Positions 11,364 through 22,746 of a stretch of DNA of 64,000 bases are shown piece after piece. Source of the DNA: Linnemannia schmuckeri (lineage: Eukaryota; Mortierellomycota; Mortierellomycetes; Mortierellales; Mortierellaceae). How positions within the stretch are numbered: position 1 is the first letter of the stretch; each line of letters starts with the position of its first letter. Where the stretch lies: NCBI GenBank assembly GCA_029449235.1, contig JANATG010000005.1, forward strand, positions 930,001-994,000, written 5' to 3'. A program made the position numbers and the translations under genes. The notes beneath the pieces were generated by a model. The model saw only the letters and a program-made list of their open reading frames with translations. It searched no databases and had not been told where the DNA came from.

Positions 11364-13795
11364 CAGTCGAAAGTGGTTTTTATGGCCATTCTGATAGTGA
11401 AAACGGCCATAAAAATTAATTCGAACATTTGAATTGACCTCCACAAAAACAATACAGTAAAGCGCAAAACTATATAGCGCACGTGACATAAATGCGAGTC
11501 ACGCAGCTCTTCATTGAAAAAATAGAAACGATTCTTGCATTCATACATTCATTAACTCACTCCTCATGTCAAAAAACATCCCAAATAAAAGACCCCAGTC
11601 CTTTGCGGAGAAGGCGAAGGTGCGGGTTAAGAAACATAAGCCTGCTCCTACTATGCTGGTTTCCAAGAAGGACAAAACATATACAAAAAAACAGCTTGAA
11701 GAAATCCAAACCATTCGCCATCTCCGGTGCCTTGACCTTTTGACAAGTGCTAGGAGTAATGATACAGACGCTCTCCATACGTTTCCTACCACCAACGAGT
11801 ATGAGGTCCCGATGTCAAGAGTCTCCCACGCCCTGGAAACCCAAGTCGAACTGTTGGACATTTATCACTATCTCGACAATCGCAAGGAGAATCTCCCGTT
11901 CAACCTTTCACAGTACTCCATTGGACCGGCGTTAGGAATCAAACTTGGACACTCTACTCTTCAACTTATGCTCAAGCGAGAACAACAGATACGCGCTGCA
12001 GCCAAGTCGTCCCCTTCTGGCGCTCATTACGTCGTCAACCGCAAGCATCTGATGGTAGAGTAGGTCCTCCTCCACTGGTTACAAGACCGACGACAATCGA
12101 ACGTTCCTGTGAATGGAAAAATGTTGAAGGAGGCCGGGCGTACCGCATGTATGGTTCTTTGCGACCTGGAGGACGAATCGGGAGGTACGGTATCCGAGGC
12201 GCCGCTGTCATTTTCGGCCTACTGGTTTGACGCGATCAAGAAACGGAATGCTTTGTCGTATTGTCAGCTTTACGGAGAGGCTGGATCAGTGGATTTGGAT
12301 GCGATCGAACCCGAGCTCATCAAGATCCGTCAGCTTTGCGCCCAGTACACTCCCGACAATATTTTCAACTGCGACGAGACCGGAATGTACCTGAAGGAGT
12401 TAGACACCAAGTCTTACGCCACACCTCTTTCTAGATCTGGTGCTAAAGCTTTCAGGCAGTGCAGAGTGTCCGTTTTGTTTTGCATTAACGCCTCTGGCAC
12501 ATCTCTCACTATGGCCAAGACAATGCGTTCATTGAAGCCTTTGGTTATAGGTAACACTTTGTAAGTCGTTTTACTTTGTTTTCTATTTTTGGTTCAAGAT
12601 GCTAGCCTTTACATCTGCTTGACTATTCCTAGCTGAACATTTCACAAGTGGTATTGGCGACGAGGCAACTGCGGAGATGGTCATGGCCAAAACGGACTCA
12701 GGGTGGATGACCCGCGAAGTCTTTGTACGCTGGCTACAACTGTTGGATGATGAGCTCTCTCAGCCGACTGTTCTTCTTCTGGATTCTGCCACATCGCACA
12801 ATAACATCGATATGCGCGATCCTGAACATGGGGCTCAGTGGAAACATCTTTGCATACAGCGGCTTCCTACAAACTCAACATCGGTTACTCAGCCTTTAGA
12901 CGCCGGCGTCATTAGTGCATTCAAAAGAAGCTTCTTGGATATGCTTGGCTTCGAAACATATTACGCTCGTACCTTCGATGGAACGAAATGAATCTCTAAT
13001 GGGCGCGCTTGGACATTGATTCCGCACGCGTGGAGTCAAACCAAGCCCTCCACGCTACGTAACTGTTTCGCCAAAACCCCCGTCCTCCCAACAGCAATGC
13101 GCGAGGGACTCCAACGACGGCAGACAACCAGAGCCGAACAGCCGGAAAGGCTTCAGAGCACTCATTACGAACAATACGCAGTGAGAGAGCGGGCATATTT
13201 CGAGCATCTCATCGCTGAGGTTCAGCAGGACGCTGTATTGTCTTTCAGGGCGGTAGAGGACAAGGATGAGCTGGTTGAGGAGGCGCCATACCAGGGGGAT
13301 GCGAATGGCAAGGGACAAGACAACACTCACAGAGGTGGAGAGGATCCTGATGGTTCTCCAAATCGCGACAGGTCTGAAAGCTCGCCGCTCGCAGACACTG
13401 ATCTTGATACGACCGCTCATACGCTGAAGCAACTGGTGGGGGATAACGATTTTCTCACCGTCGATGGTCTCAAGCATGTCCGTCAGGGTGCACAGGGAGG
13501 GTCGGAGAAAGCGCAGAGCGTAGGAAAGATAGTGAAACAACTGATTCACGCTTGCGTAGCCCTGAGTGATGAGGAGTTGCAGAAGGATAGCGCCAAGCAG
13601 CAGTAGTTTTTTTTTCTCTTCTATTTTCGTTTTCTATTTTTTCAATGAAGAGCTGCGTGACTCGCATTTATGTCACGTGCGCTATATAGTTTTGCGCTTT
13701 ACTGTATTGTTTTTGTGGAGGTCAATTCAAATGTTCGAATTAATTTTTATGGCCGTTTTCACTATCAGAATGGCCATAAAAACCACTTTCGACTG
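11364..13795 (+). mobile_element. Pogo/Tigger-like DNA transposon, full length with decayed transposase
   Basis: The element is 2,432 bp with TA duplications at 11362-11363 and 13796-13797. Its terminal inverted repeats (11364-11528 and 13631-13795) start CAGTCGAAAGTGG and appear identical over 165 bp. Each TIR contains an internal hairpin, TTTTTATGGCC...GGCCATAAAAA. Removing the element and one TA restores the LINE tail (GTGTACGAAAA), which matches the other LINE tails in the window. TA duplication, CAG ends and a DDE_1-type transposase place it with pogo/Tigger (Tc1/mariner). Confidence 0.92.
11566..13606 (+). pseudogene. Pogo/CENP-B-like (DDE_1) transposase, interrupted by two stops
   Basis: One reading frame from ATG 11566 runs to TAG 12061-12063 after LMVE. 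It continues in the same frame through a CENP-B/Tc5-type helix-turn-helix (LLHWLQDRRQSNVPVNG) and the first catalytic Asp in NCDETGMYLK. After a small intron (donor near 12551 or 12561, acceptor near 12632 or 12648), the frame gives the second Asp in VLLLDSATSHN and the third in LPTNSTSVTQPLDAGVI. A TGA at 12989-12991 breaks it again before an acidic C-terminal part ending at 13606. The DDD triad is preserved, so inactivation is recent. Alternatively the stops could be sequence errors. Confidence 0.85.
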
Positions 13796-13973
13796 TACGA
13801 AAAAAAAAAAAGGACGAAATGTAAACATGGGAGAGGATGATTTCAAGTTTTGTTAAAGCATATTCCTTCCACTGTGTTGAGGTGAAACGTTAAGGCCAGT
13901 AATATTATTAAAAACAAGACAACGTTTTTTATTTGTTTTTTGTTGAGGCGTTACATGAGAGAGGTGATTCAAT

Positions 13974-16383
13974 TTACGTAGCCTTGCAGACCTTCTCAAC
14001 GGCATCCAAAAAAATATCAGCATGCTTCTTCTGGAAGACCAACATGGGCCGAAGACGAATACTCTGAGGTCCGCATCCACCAGTGTTGACACCCAACGCA
14101 CGCAGATTGGTCACAAACACGTCTCGCGCCTCGGGGGAAGGGAGATCGAACGCCATAAACGTGCCGCGACCACGAACAGCAGAGATTGTTCCTGGGTACT
14201 TGCTTTCGATGGTTGAAAGCTCCTTCTTCAGGTAGGCGCCGGTCTCCCTTGCGTTGCCGACCAGGTCGTTCTTCTTGATCTCATGGAGAATTGTCTTTGC
14301 CTGCAATGCGCGGATTGGGTCGCCCATCCAGGTGTTAAAGTTTCTGTAGGGTGCATCGCTCCTCAGCTCGGGACGGTGATACCAACTAGTTGTTGATAGG
14401 CGAAAAAAAATAGTTCGTCAGTCTAGGGTGGTGTGATAAAAAAAGTCTAAAGGTGCTGCGCTATCGTATGGATACAAGGATGTGCATTTCTTACCCAGCG
14501 GCTTGGAACTTCTTGGAGAAAGTGACAATATCTGGAGGGGTCTATTGGAGAAAGAAAAGAAAAAAAAATCAAACGTGTAAATATTGAATTCAAGGTTGCA
14601 TAAGGGACAACAGATAGTAAAAAACGAGACAAAGGAGGTGCAACTTACGGTTAAGTTCCATGACTCATGGGCCCAAAAGTCTCCAGTTGGTCCAACACCA
14701 GTCTGGACCTCATCCACAATCATGAGGACACCATGCTTCTTGGTCAGATCCCGAAGTCCCTGGAAGAACTTTGGCGACGCGTGGTTATCACCACCCTCAC
14801 TCTGGATAGGCTCAACAATCACAGCAACAACAGGGGTTCCAGAGGACTTTGGCTTCATCTTTTCCTCGGCGATGGCAAGGCAGCGTGCCTCCTCTTTGTC
14901 GTTCTCGGCTTGATGCTTGTCCAATGGGTACTTGAGGTTGGGGAAAGGGCTTGCCACCCAGTTCTTGAAGGCTGGGATGTCGACCTTGTGAAGAGCCTTG
15001 GTATGGGTGGAGGAGAGCGAACCAAAGAGGCGTCCATGAAAGCCACCTTCGAAGCTCATAATCGCCAGGTCTAAGGTTATTGTTTTGTAATTTTTTGTTA
15101 CAGAAAGGAATAATGGGTGAGTGAACAGGCAAGAGAGTTTGAGTTTTGAGCCCGTCATGAAAAATGTAGCTTTGAACATGAAGAGCGACAATGGGATATT
15201 CGTCGCGTTGGGTTGGGCGTTCACAAAACTATAAAAACGTACCAGGTGAGCCAGGCTCGCTGTTTTTCATGCAAGTGCTCAAATCCTCGTTCGAAATTTT
15301 ACTGTTAAACCCTCTTTTGTTTCTCTGGTGGTACATGAAGGCAGCCTAATAGAAAGTGATCCCGTCCAGGCGTACACAAAAAGGGAAAGAAAATGGGAGA
15401 AGATGTACCCAAAAGGGACACCAACAGGTTAAAAAAGATGCTTTCGCCGTTTTGTCGACTGTCGTTTTTTTTTCTGCACACGAACAAACACACTTTACAA
15501 TGAAAAACAAAGAACATTGGGAAATGATTCGTCTCGAGTGGATCTTAGTTCATTATTACCTTGTACGCAGTCTCATTACTGCAGGATCCGCACATAGCCG
15601 TAAAGACTTGGGTCAATCCCTTAGGCGCCACACTCATGAACGATTCCTCCAGTGTCTTTGCCCAGGTCGAGTGGGGTTGAACGCCAAGTGCAGGACGGTT
15701 CACGAGCATCTGGATCATCTCGGGCGACTTTGCTGCATCTATCAAAGCCTTGGAGTTGTAACCGAGAGGAAGCGAGGCAATCTGGCAGTACAAATCGAGG
15801 TACTATTCGAAGGGTAAACTTCCCATTTGTTAGCAAAGTAGCAAAGAAATTTCCACGTCGAAAGTCCAGTTTTATGGAACCGGGATCAACTGAGTCCTTA
15901 CAGTGTTACCATCCAGATCTACAACGTAGTTTCCGATAGACTTGTCTAAATCTATCGTGGCGTATTTTACAACGATCAGCAAAAAACAAGAGTTACGTCA
16001 ACACACTATAAAACAAAGAAAACACCTCGCGTCTCGATTTATGTATGTCCGACAGCGAGATCCTCTGTTCTTTTACCAGTCATCATGGTAGCAGCTCTAG
16101 TATCTTGAAGAGAGTCAAGGCTCTGAAGGCCAGCCTTGGTCTTTGGACCAGGGATGGTGCCCGTGAGAATTTTAGGTCCGGAAGGTTCACCGTGAACGAA
16201 ATCCTTTTGATCCGAGTGCTTGCGGGTCAGATAGTCACCTGTACCGACGCTGGTGGCAAAGGGGCGTGAGAGGTGGAGGAGGTGAGCGCGATTAGGATAC
16301 TCGATAACGCGACCTGAAATCCGGAACGCGTTCGTTGCGGAGACGCTCTTGAGAGGCGAGCCGAGAAAGAGTTTTTGGGCCAT
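13974..16383 (-). CDS. UGA1: 4-aminobutyrate aminotransferase (GABA transaminase)
   Basis: This is a PLP-dependent class III aminotransferase that converts GABA and 2-oxoglutarate to succinic semialdehyde and glutamate in the GABA shunt. Seven exons fit in phase: 16383-16077, 15951-15902, 15802-15560, 15345-15243, 15070-14649, 14541-14495 and 14385-13974, giving 527 aa. Landmarks in order are an N-terminal stretch that could be a mitochondrial presequence (KLFLGSPLKSVSATNAFR), KSIGNYVVDLDG, SFEGGFHGRLFG, the cofactor-binding MIVDEVQTG, and TFSKKF at about residue 385 with the PLP lysine. The C-terminus (GVNTGGCGPQSIRLRP) is complete. The first acceptor is ambiguous by two codons. The stop lies about 150 bp from the LINE insertion. 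Confidence 0.93.
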
Positions 16384-16950
16384 TGAGAAGAAGTATCTGT
16401 TGTTTTGTGTGTTTTTGTGAGTAAGAAAGGAAGCGGAGTGAAGGAGGTAGAGTTGAAGTTTAGGTGAGAAGGGTAAAGAAGAAGAAGATGAAGAAGAAAT
16501 GGAAAGCGAAAGAAGAGAAAGAAGTTAGGCGATGAGAGTGAATGAACAGGACGGCAGAGTGAGACGAATGGGTCAGTCCAAAAAAAAAAAAGCGGAAAAA
16601 AGTCCGAGGGTCGTTCAAGCTCTTTTTTGCCGAATCTCCAACCCCTTTTTCCCACTGCCTGCCTATTATGCGCGTGACGGCATAGTGCCTTTTGCACCAA
16701 TCATCGGCTGGACTGTTCCTACAAGCGCCAGAAAGGACTATTACCACTGTCTTTCGCAATGCGCCTTTTGAACTGTACTTGTACACCTTGTACTTGCAAC
16801 CGTGGGTACTTTTTTCTTTTGCTGCCTTTCATCCTGGTTACTTTTACAATGGGCCATTCGCATCGGAGAAAAGCATTTATATGTACTATTTGTATTATCA
16901 GTAGACACCCCCCTTTTTTTTTCTTTGTTTCTTTTCGTGCTGTTGCTGAC
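16384..16950. promoter_or_regulatory. Upstream region of GABA transaminase and 3' region of SEC17
   Basis: No gene is visible. The first 130 bp next to the GABA transaminase ATG are purine-rich on the plus strand (a pyrimidine-rich leader on the coding strand). The remainder is the 3' flank of the SEC17 homologue. Confidence 0.4.
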
Positions 16951-18679
16951 TTAGATCAAGCTGGACTCCTCTCCTATGCTGTTCTTGATCTCGAGTAGGA
17001 TCTTGGTCTTCCAGTTGTCCAGCTTGCTCAATTGGTCAAACTCGACAACACTTCCTGTAAATTGGCCCACATCGCTGTTATCCACAGCAGTCAGAATGCT
17101 CTATTAGATGCAAGAAAGAAAGCTTATTAATATCATTGACTCTATCATAGCGAATTCTTCCTCGAAATACGTTGAAAGGTGAGAACGAGCCGCATAAAAA
17201 GGGCGTTTTTGTACCTGCAAGAATTGACATTCCCTGGTTGATCCAAATGTAACATCCATCTCGCAGTAGCGGTCGACAGCGTTGTGTGCGGTGACAGAGT
17301 CCTGTAAAAGTATGAATAAAGATGAAAAAAGTTAAAAGATGAGCGCAATGACTGCAAAGTCAAGTATCACAGCCTCAGAAGAGAAGCCAATAAGACCGTA
17401 AACATACCCCGCTGGCGATATGGCAGAGTCCAGCCTTGAGAAAGTACTCCTTCAACGACCACTTCATGAGCTGGTTGTCCAAGCTAGCGGAGGCAACGGA
17501 CTCAAACTTTTCGATCGCCTTGTCGTATTGTCCCAACTGAGCAGCAAATGTAGCAACCTTGAGCATGCACTTGTGCGAAAGACTACAATGAAACAAAGGC
17601 AACAAAGAAGTATTAATGGGATGGCCACTGTGTGTGAGCAAATTCGCTCGCGGCTGGCTTGGTAGCAGCCTTTCCAGGTAGAAAAAAACCAGCGAGTGGT
17701 TGGACTTACGCTGTTGAAGACTCTCCTGCATACCAATCAGCCGCAACTTCATAGGCACGCATCGCCTGGTCAAGATCAATCAGCTCAGACTCGTAAATAC
17801 TGGCAATATCCTCCTGATGCTTGGCCGCCGACTGGAAACGTCCACGCTCTGTCAAAATCTTGATAGCATTCTCCAAAGAGGCGATAGCATCTGCACATGA
17901 AATAAAAAGAGTATCACAAAGAAGTTGGTGAGTCGAATGAGACGCCTCAAAAGTCCTGAAAGCCTCTCTAATACAGCCACGTCAACCCAAATGAGCCGGA
18001 GCGGGAAAATGGGATTCATCCACGAAGAAGAAGGGCGTACCCTGAGGGCTCGATTTTCTGTATGACTTGGAGGCATTGATGAACGTGTTGGCAGCCTCGT
18101 CTTTCTCGTTCATCTTCAGCTGCATATCCGCAGCCTTGCAGAACGTGTCGCCCGACTCCTTCCCTATTAATGTTGAATGAAAAAGATAATTGAGGCGTGA
18201 TTAGCAGTGCGATACAACCCCCTTCCCTTGCCTCTTTTTTTTTTTTTTTTTTATCTCTCACTCCCCTCTCCCCCTTTTAACGGCTACAGTGGACAACAGC
18301 TGACAGTCATAGTAACAAATCTTGTCCAATCGGCGCAAAAAAAAAAAATAGAAAGGCGTAACCACAGTTGCCTTTGTTCTTTATAGCTACTATTTTGGAA
18401 AGCCCACATAGTGAGTCCAAGAGCAAATATCGCCTTGTTGTTTCCTTTGCAGTTGCAACGCCTGTTTGCTTGCCCAGAGTTTGGCCCTGCGCAGTTGTGA
18501 TAGGGCGTGTGTGGGTGTGTTCTTTACGACCTACATCGCTTGGCCATCTTGTAGATGTTACCGGCCTTGGTGTAGAGCTCTGCGGCTTCCTCATACTTGT
18601 TTCCGCTAAAGAACCATGAGGAGGAGGTGGCCTTCTTGTCGGCCTTGGCAATCAGCTCCTGTGCTTCGCGTTCGGACAT
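16951..18679 (-). CDS. SEC17: Alpha-SNAP (NSF attachment protein)
   Basis: This adaptor recruits NSF/Sec18 to SNARE complexes so they can be disassembled after membrane fusion. Six exons keep phase (18679-18535, 18163-18041, 17890-17710, 17582-17408, 17301-17215, 17100-16951), giving 286 aa, close to the usual size of about 290. It starts MSEREAQELIAKADKK and contains the TPR-like helices of the family (KYEEAAELYTKAGNIYK, AKSY-type repeats, CMLKVATFAAQLGQYDKAI). The C-terminal region (LDNWKTKILLEIKNSI) is the part known to stimulate NSF. The first intron is the longest, at about 370 bp. The ATG was chosen because it opens the family's conserved N-terminus. In-frame upstream sequence exists but is not protein-like. 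Confidence 0.93.
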
Positions 18680-19051
18680 GGATATGTGCAGGTGTGTGGG
18701 TGTAAGTGAGTGTGTTTGTTGTTTATTGATTAGGGTAGTAGAGGATGCGGAGGGTTGTGGAATGAATAGAAGGACAGGACAAAAGAAAAGATGGAGACCC
18801 TTGTAAAAATAATTGAAGAGGTGCGCCCAAATCGCGCCTGCTACTACTACTACTACGTCACTTCCATGCACTTTAGGGTTTAAAGAATTTATTTTTTTCA
18901 TATCTGTCTCCTTTTCCGCCGCGTCCTTTTCTTCTTTGTGAAATGCATTGTATGAAAGGGTTGTCGATGTGAAAGAAATGTGAAAAAAAATGGTAAAACC
19001 TAACTACTCAAAATGCGTGGAGAATAAAGAAATACGAGGTCCTTTAAGGGT
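18680..19051. promoter_or_regulatory. Upstream region of SEC17 and 3' flank of NIP1
   Basis: No gene is seen. A (CTA)n-like stretch lies near 18840-18857. An AATAAA hexamer on the minus strand (TTTATT near 18889) could serve as the poly(A) signal of the eIF3c gene. Confidence 0.4.
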
Positions 19052-22000
19052 TTACTTACGGCCGCCCCGCACGCTGTTGCCAAGTCCATTGTTAAATTGA
19101 TTGCGTCCTCCACGACCACCGCGGGGTCCCATGGTTCGTTGCTGCTGCTTACCAGTAGCCTGCTCCTTGTTGGCATTAGGTCCTACAGATACCACACAGA
19201 AAGAAAAATGACATTTAACAATCCATTCTTCATTCATACCCATATCCAATGTTCAGACCATTCTCACAAAGACAAAAAAAAGATCGTGTTTCTTACCCTT
19301 CTTAGGACGCTCAGCCTGCTGAGGAGTCTTGAGCTCCAACAGCTTCTCGTTACCCTCAACAAATCCAGCGGCTTTCTCGGCAAAGGCAAGAGCAAGCGAC
19401 TGGACCTTGCTAGGCTCGACATGGTGCAAGATGACAACGTTGCTGACCTGATCGATGCTGGCAGAGAGTTCCTCGTTCCAGATCATCCTTGAGACAATAG
19501 AGATAACATAAGCGAGAGGAAGATCAAACATCTTGGCGAGTTGATCAAGGCCAACCGAGGAGTAGTGGGACGCATTGGCGAAAAGGTAGGTGCGAAGACC
19601 CTCCTCCTGAATCTTGCGGCCCAACATCTCCTTGATTTTCAGAGTCCCGGGCATCAACTCCCAAATCTTGATCGCATTGATAAGCTCGACCGACTTTTGC
19701 CACTCGCCGCTAGAAAGAGCCTTGGCGGCGCCCATGATGTGATCACGGGTGTTCTCAGGAGGTCCAGAGAATACTTGGCGAGAGTTGTAGTCGAGCATGC
19801 GGCGGAAGGGCTTGGAAATGACCTTCTTGCGGCCGTCGGGGTTGCTGCCAGCCTGGGCCATGTTGGGAATCTCGAGAAGCATAGAGCAAGTCAAGTAGAC
19901 ACATTCCAAGAGCTCCAAGTTGATGTGCATGTGGAAGGGAAGCTGGCGCTGACGCTCAAGTTTCTCCTGCTCAGGGGTGGCAGCGCCGTAGCGCTGGAGG
20001 GAGAGTCCCTGGGCCAACAACTCCTTGACACGACCGGTTCCAGAGATATCCTGCAAGCAAGTCTGAGCCTCCTTGATCATACCCTCGCGGAAAGCGCAAA
20101 GACCCAACTGGACCATGGCGCGGTTATGCAAGATCTGAGTAGTTACATCAGCTTGGTGAATAGTTTCCTGCAAGTGCGACATTAAAAGCATGTCACGAGC
20201 GACAAAGAAGCGGTTGTGAAGGGCGTGGTGGTAGATGTGGCAGAGCATAGCACGGGTACGGAGGAGAGAGGTGGCGTTCTTGTAGAGGAAGACGCAGAGA
20301 TCGTGAATGAGACTCGACGAGTCCTGGTTGGGGTTGGCAACGTTGGCAGGCAGGAGAGCAGCGGTAGCATTCTCGACAGCAACAATGACAACATCAGGCT
20401 TAAAGGAGACAAGATAGAATGGTTATATACGTTAGATGACAAGGAAAAGTTGCGGACAAAATATTTTGCAGTCATTACGTGCTCAAAAAAACAATAGCTC
20501 ACCTTGAAGTACAAATGCTCCAATCGTCTCATGGTGGTGCGGCTAAGAGAGTCGGTCAAGTGAAGGCGGGTGAAGTAGGCCTGGGAGCGGACAATGACAG
20601 AGTAAAGGCCAACCTCATCCTTGAGACGATCGACATAGTCAGTGGTATGGGGATCAATGTTCTGAAGAGACTTTGTGAACTCGTCATCCAAACGGTCAAT
20701 GAAAGCAACAAGGGAACCCTGGATGTAGACGGGCTCACCGTTCTGGGGAACACGGTCCTTGTCGGTCTCCTCCTCCTCCGGGACATCCTCCTTGACAATG
20801 TATTCGGGGTTGGCCTCCAAGATGGTCAACAGGTTGTTTAGGAACTTGTCAGCACTATTGCCAAGAAGATAGAAAAGTTGTTGTTAGAACTTGTACAATC
20901 TCCAAAGCAGTAAACATTTTCAGCAATTGTCAACGAGAACTTACTGCTTCCAGAGAGGAATGGTCATGTAACCAGAGGCGCCAATAGGAAAGTCGAACTG
21001 GGCTGAGATCAAGGCCAAAAGGACGCGGATCTTCTGGTAAGGCGAGTTAGCAACGACAAGAAGTCTCTCCAAGATGCGGGCCTGATCCTCGCGATTGGTG
21101 TTTTTCTTTCCACGAGCATCGGCAACCTCCTTCAACTTCTTGTAGATGTTCTCCTGGTTGAACTCGACAGACTTTCCGCCAGCACCAACAGGAGTAAAGC
21201 CATCGTCAGCAGCCTCAGCATCGGAGTCATCTTCAGAGTCAGAGACAACAACCTTCTTGGGCTTCTTAGCCTTAGGCTTCTCCTCAACAACCTCCTCCTC
21301 GACGTAGTTCTCGGGGTCCTTCTCGTACTCCTGGATTTCCTTCTCGTAGAGGCGGTTGTTCTTCTTGACCTTTTGCTTCATCGAGTTCAAGGCCTTGGCG
21401 TTAGAGGCGTTCATCTTCTTGGACGAGGACTTTTCCTTCTCTAAAGCAGCCTGAATAGTCTTTTCCAAATCAGCAACAGCTCTGATGTAGAATTTGGGAA
21501 CACCGGCCTGGGCAATGATACCAGCAGCCTTCTGGAGACCCTTGTTGGCGCGGTCGAATTCTAATTATCCAATCCATGTGAGAGTTCAGTGTCAGTATGA
21601 GTGAGCCGATGAAGGGTCCAGTTTATGCGCATAATAATGTTGGCCCGTGTATGTTAATTTGTATTCATCTCCTATGGTGCCCTTCCAGGATCGCGCTCTA
21701 GTTATAAGGGTAGCGTGCCCTAGTGTTGGCTCATCAATTGTTATCAACTGTTGTTCTTGCTGTGCTTTTCTCAGTTGATGTCTTAGGCCTGAATCAAAAA
21801 TTTCGTCCTGATTAACTTTTTTAGAGTCCTAGTCCACGATCCAGTCGTTAATCCTACAGTGTGCCCTGTCCAACGGTTCTGAATCCTTATCACCCTTTGC
21901 TTTTGGGTTGTGCGTTTGTTGCTGTTGTGTTGTTGTTGCTCTCGAATGAGATTTACCATTCTGGGCAGAGACCCAGTCGTTGATCTTTTGACCATTGATC

Positions 22001-22275
22001 ATCGAAGTAACAGCCTGCTCGATCTCCTCGAACCGCTTGTCCTTTGCAGAACGGACAACACGGACGGTATCGTCCTCGCTGTCAGAATCAGAAAAGGATC
22101 CCTCAAAGAGACGACCACGACCACCAGTCTTCTTGGCGGCATCGTCGTCGTCCGAAGACGAATCGTCAGAATCGGAATCAGAGTGGTCCTCAGACTCAGA
22201 GTGGGTCAACTCATCAGAATAATCGGACTCTGTCTCATCAGAGTCGCTCTCTCCTGCACGGAAGAAGCGAGACAT
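19052..22275 (-). CDS. NIP1: Translation initiation factor eIF3 subunit c
   Basis: This is a core eIF3 subunit that bridges eIF1, eIF2 and eIF5 in the preinitiation complex. Five exons fit: 22275-21957, 21560-20945, 20854-20512, 20398-19297 and 19182-19052, giving 836 aa. The N-terminus is the typical acidic Ser/Asp tract (MSRFFRAGESDSDETES). It is followed by KRFEEIEQAVTSMINGQKIN, a Lys-rich segment, the helical repeat part and the PCI domain (KMFDLPLAYVISIVSRMIW at about residue 730). The tail is RGG-rich. The stop overlaps a good donor (CC|GTAAGT), so a further tiny 3' exon cannot be excluded. A 380-bp intron follows exon 1. Confidence 0.95.
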
Positions 22276-22746
22276 GGTGTGGGTAGATGGAAGTGGGAGT
22301 AAAAGGCGTTAAAGAAGGAAAAGGAGTGGTAGTCGAGTGGAGATTGTGGCAGGTGCGATCAAGAGATGGTCGATGTCGAGCGAGAGAAAGGAAAGATGTA
22401 TGCCGAGAAGGAGGAGAAGAAGTAGGCAGAGTCGGGAAGGGGAGGAGGGTGAGTGAGTGCGTAGGGGATCTGTCTACAGCAACTGCCTTAATGTCTTCAG
22501 GGATGGGGATCAAACAAGAAGGTAAATCTCCTCTTTCAGTCGATTCCAAGGCGACTTTCTTCTTTGGCTCTTTCACATTTTGCAACTTTTTTCTTTGTTC
22601 TTCAGCGAACACAGTCCGCACCTCGTGAGAGACTCGCTCCTCTTGCTACGCCAAAGCAGAAAAAATTGATGTTGACGTTATAGATCCGTTATTTCCGAAC
22701 AGAGAATGGATTAAACTTTTAATATGCAAGTACTAGAGAGCAAACC
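22276..22746. promoter_or_regulatory. Upstream region of NIP1, 3' flank of next gene
   Basis: No gene is supported. The stretch next to the NIP1 ATG is pyrimidine-rich on the coding strand. Open frames here are low-complexity Ser/Pro/Thr or charged strings without motifs. Confidence 0.4.

Larger units (their letters stand above)
10307..13814 (+). mobile_element. 5'-truncated LINE, interrupted by a pogo-like element
   Basis: The LINE begins abruptly at the palindrome edge with the C-terminal part of an ORF2 protein. A knuckle of the form CRQC-x8-H-x3-C is typical of the region after the reverse transcriptase. The frame 10312-10800 then breaks. A second frame continues (VSDLLRGITP at about 10750, GYLETQASELIW at about 10880) with a TAG, and a third (GFCPCGASLATHED) ends at 11194. 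The 3' UTR runs to AATAAAATTGTGTA at 11363. It resumes after the DNA transposon with CG and poly(A) (13798-13812). The duplication CGAAATGTAAA is at 10296-10306 and 13815-13825. It is not coding-competent. Confidence 0.85.

Noticed and set aside
19541..20185. 214-aa plus-strand frame opposite eIF3c
   Set aside because: It is the antisense shadow of the main eIF3c exon. The eIF3c frame has family motifs and this one has none.
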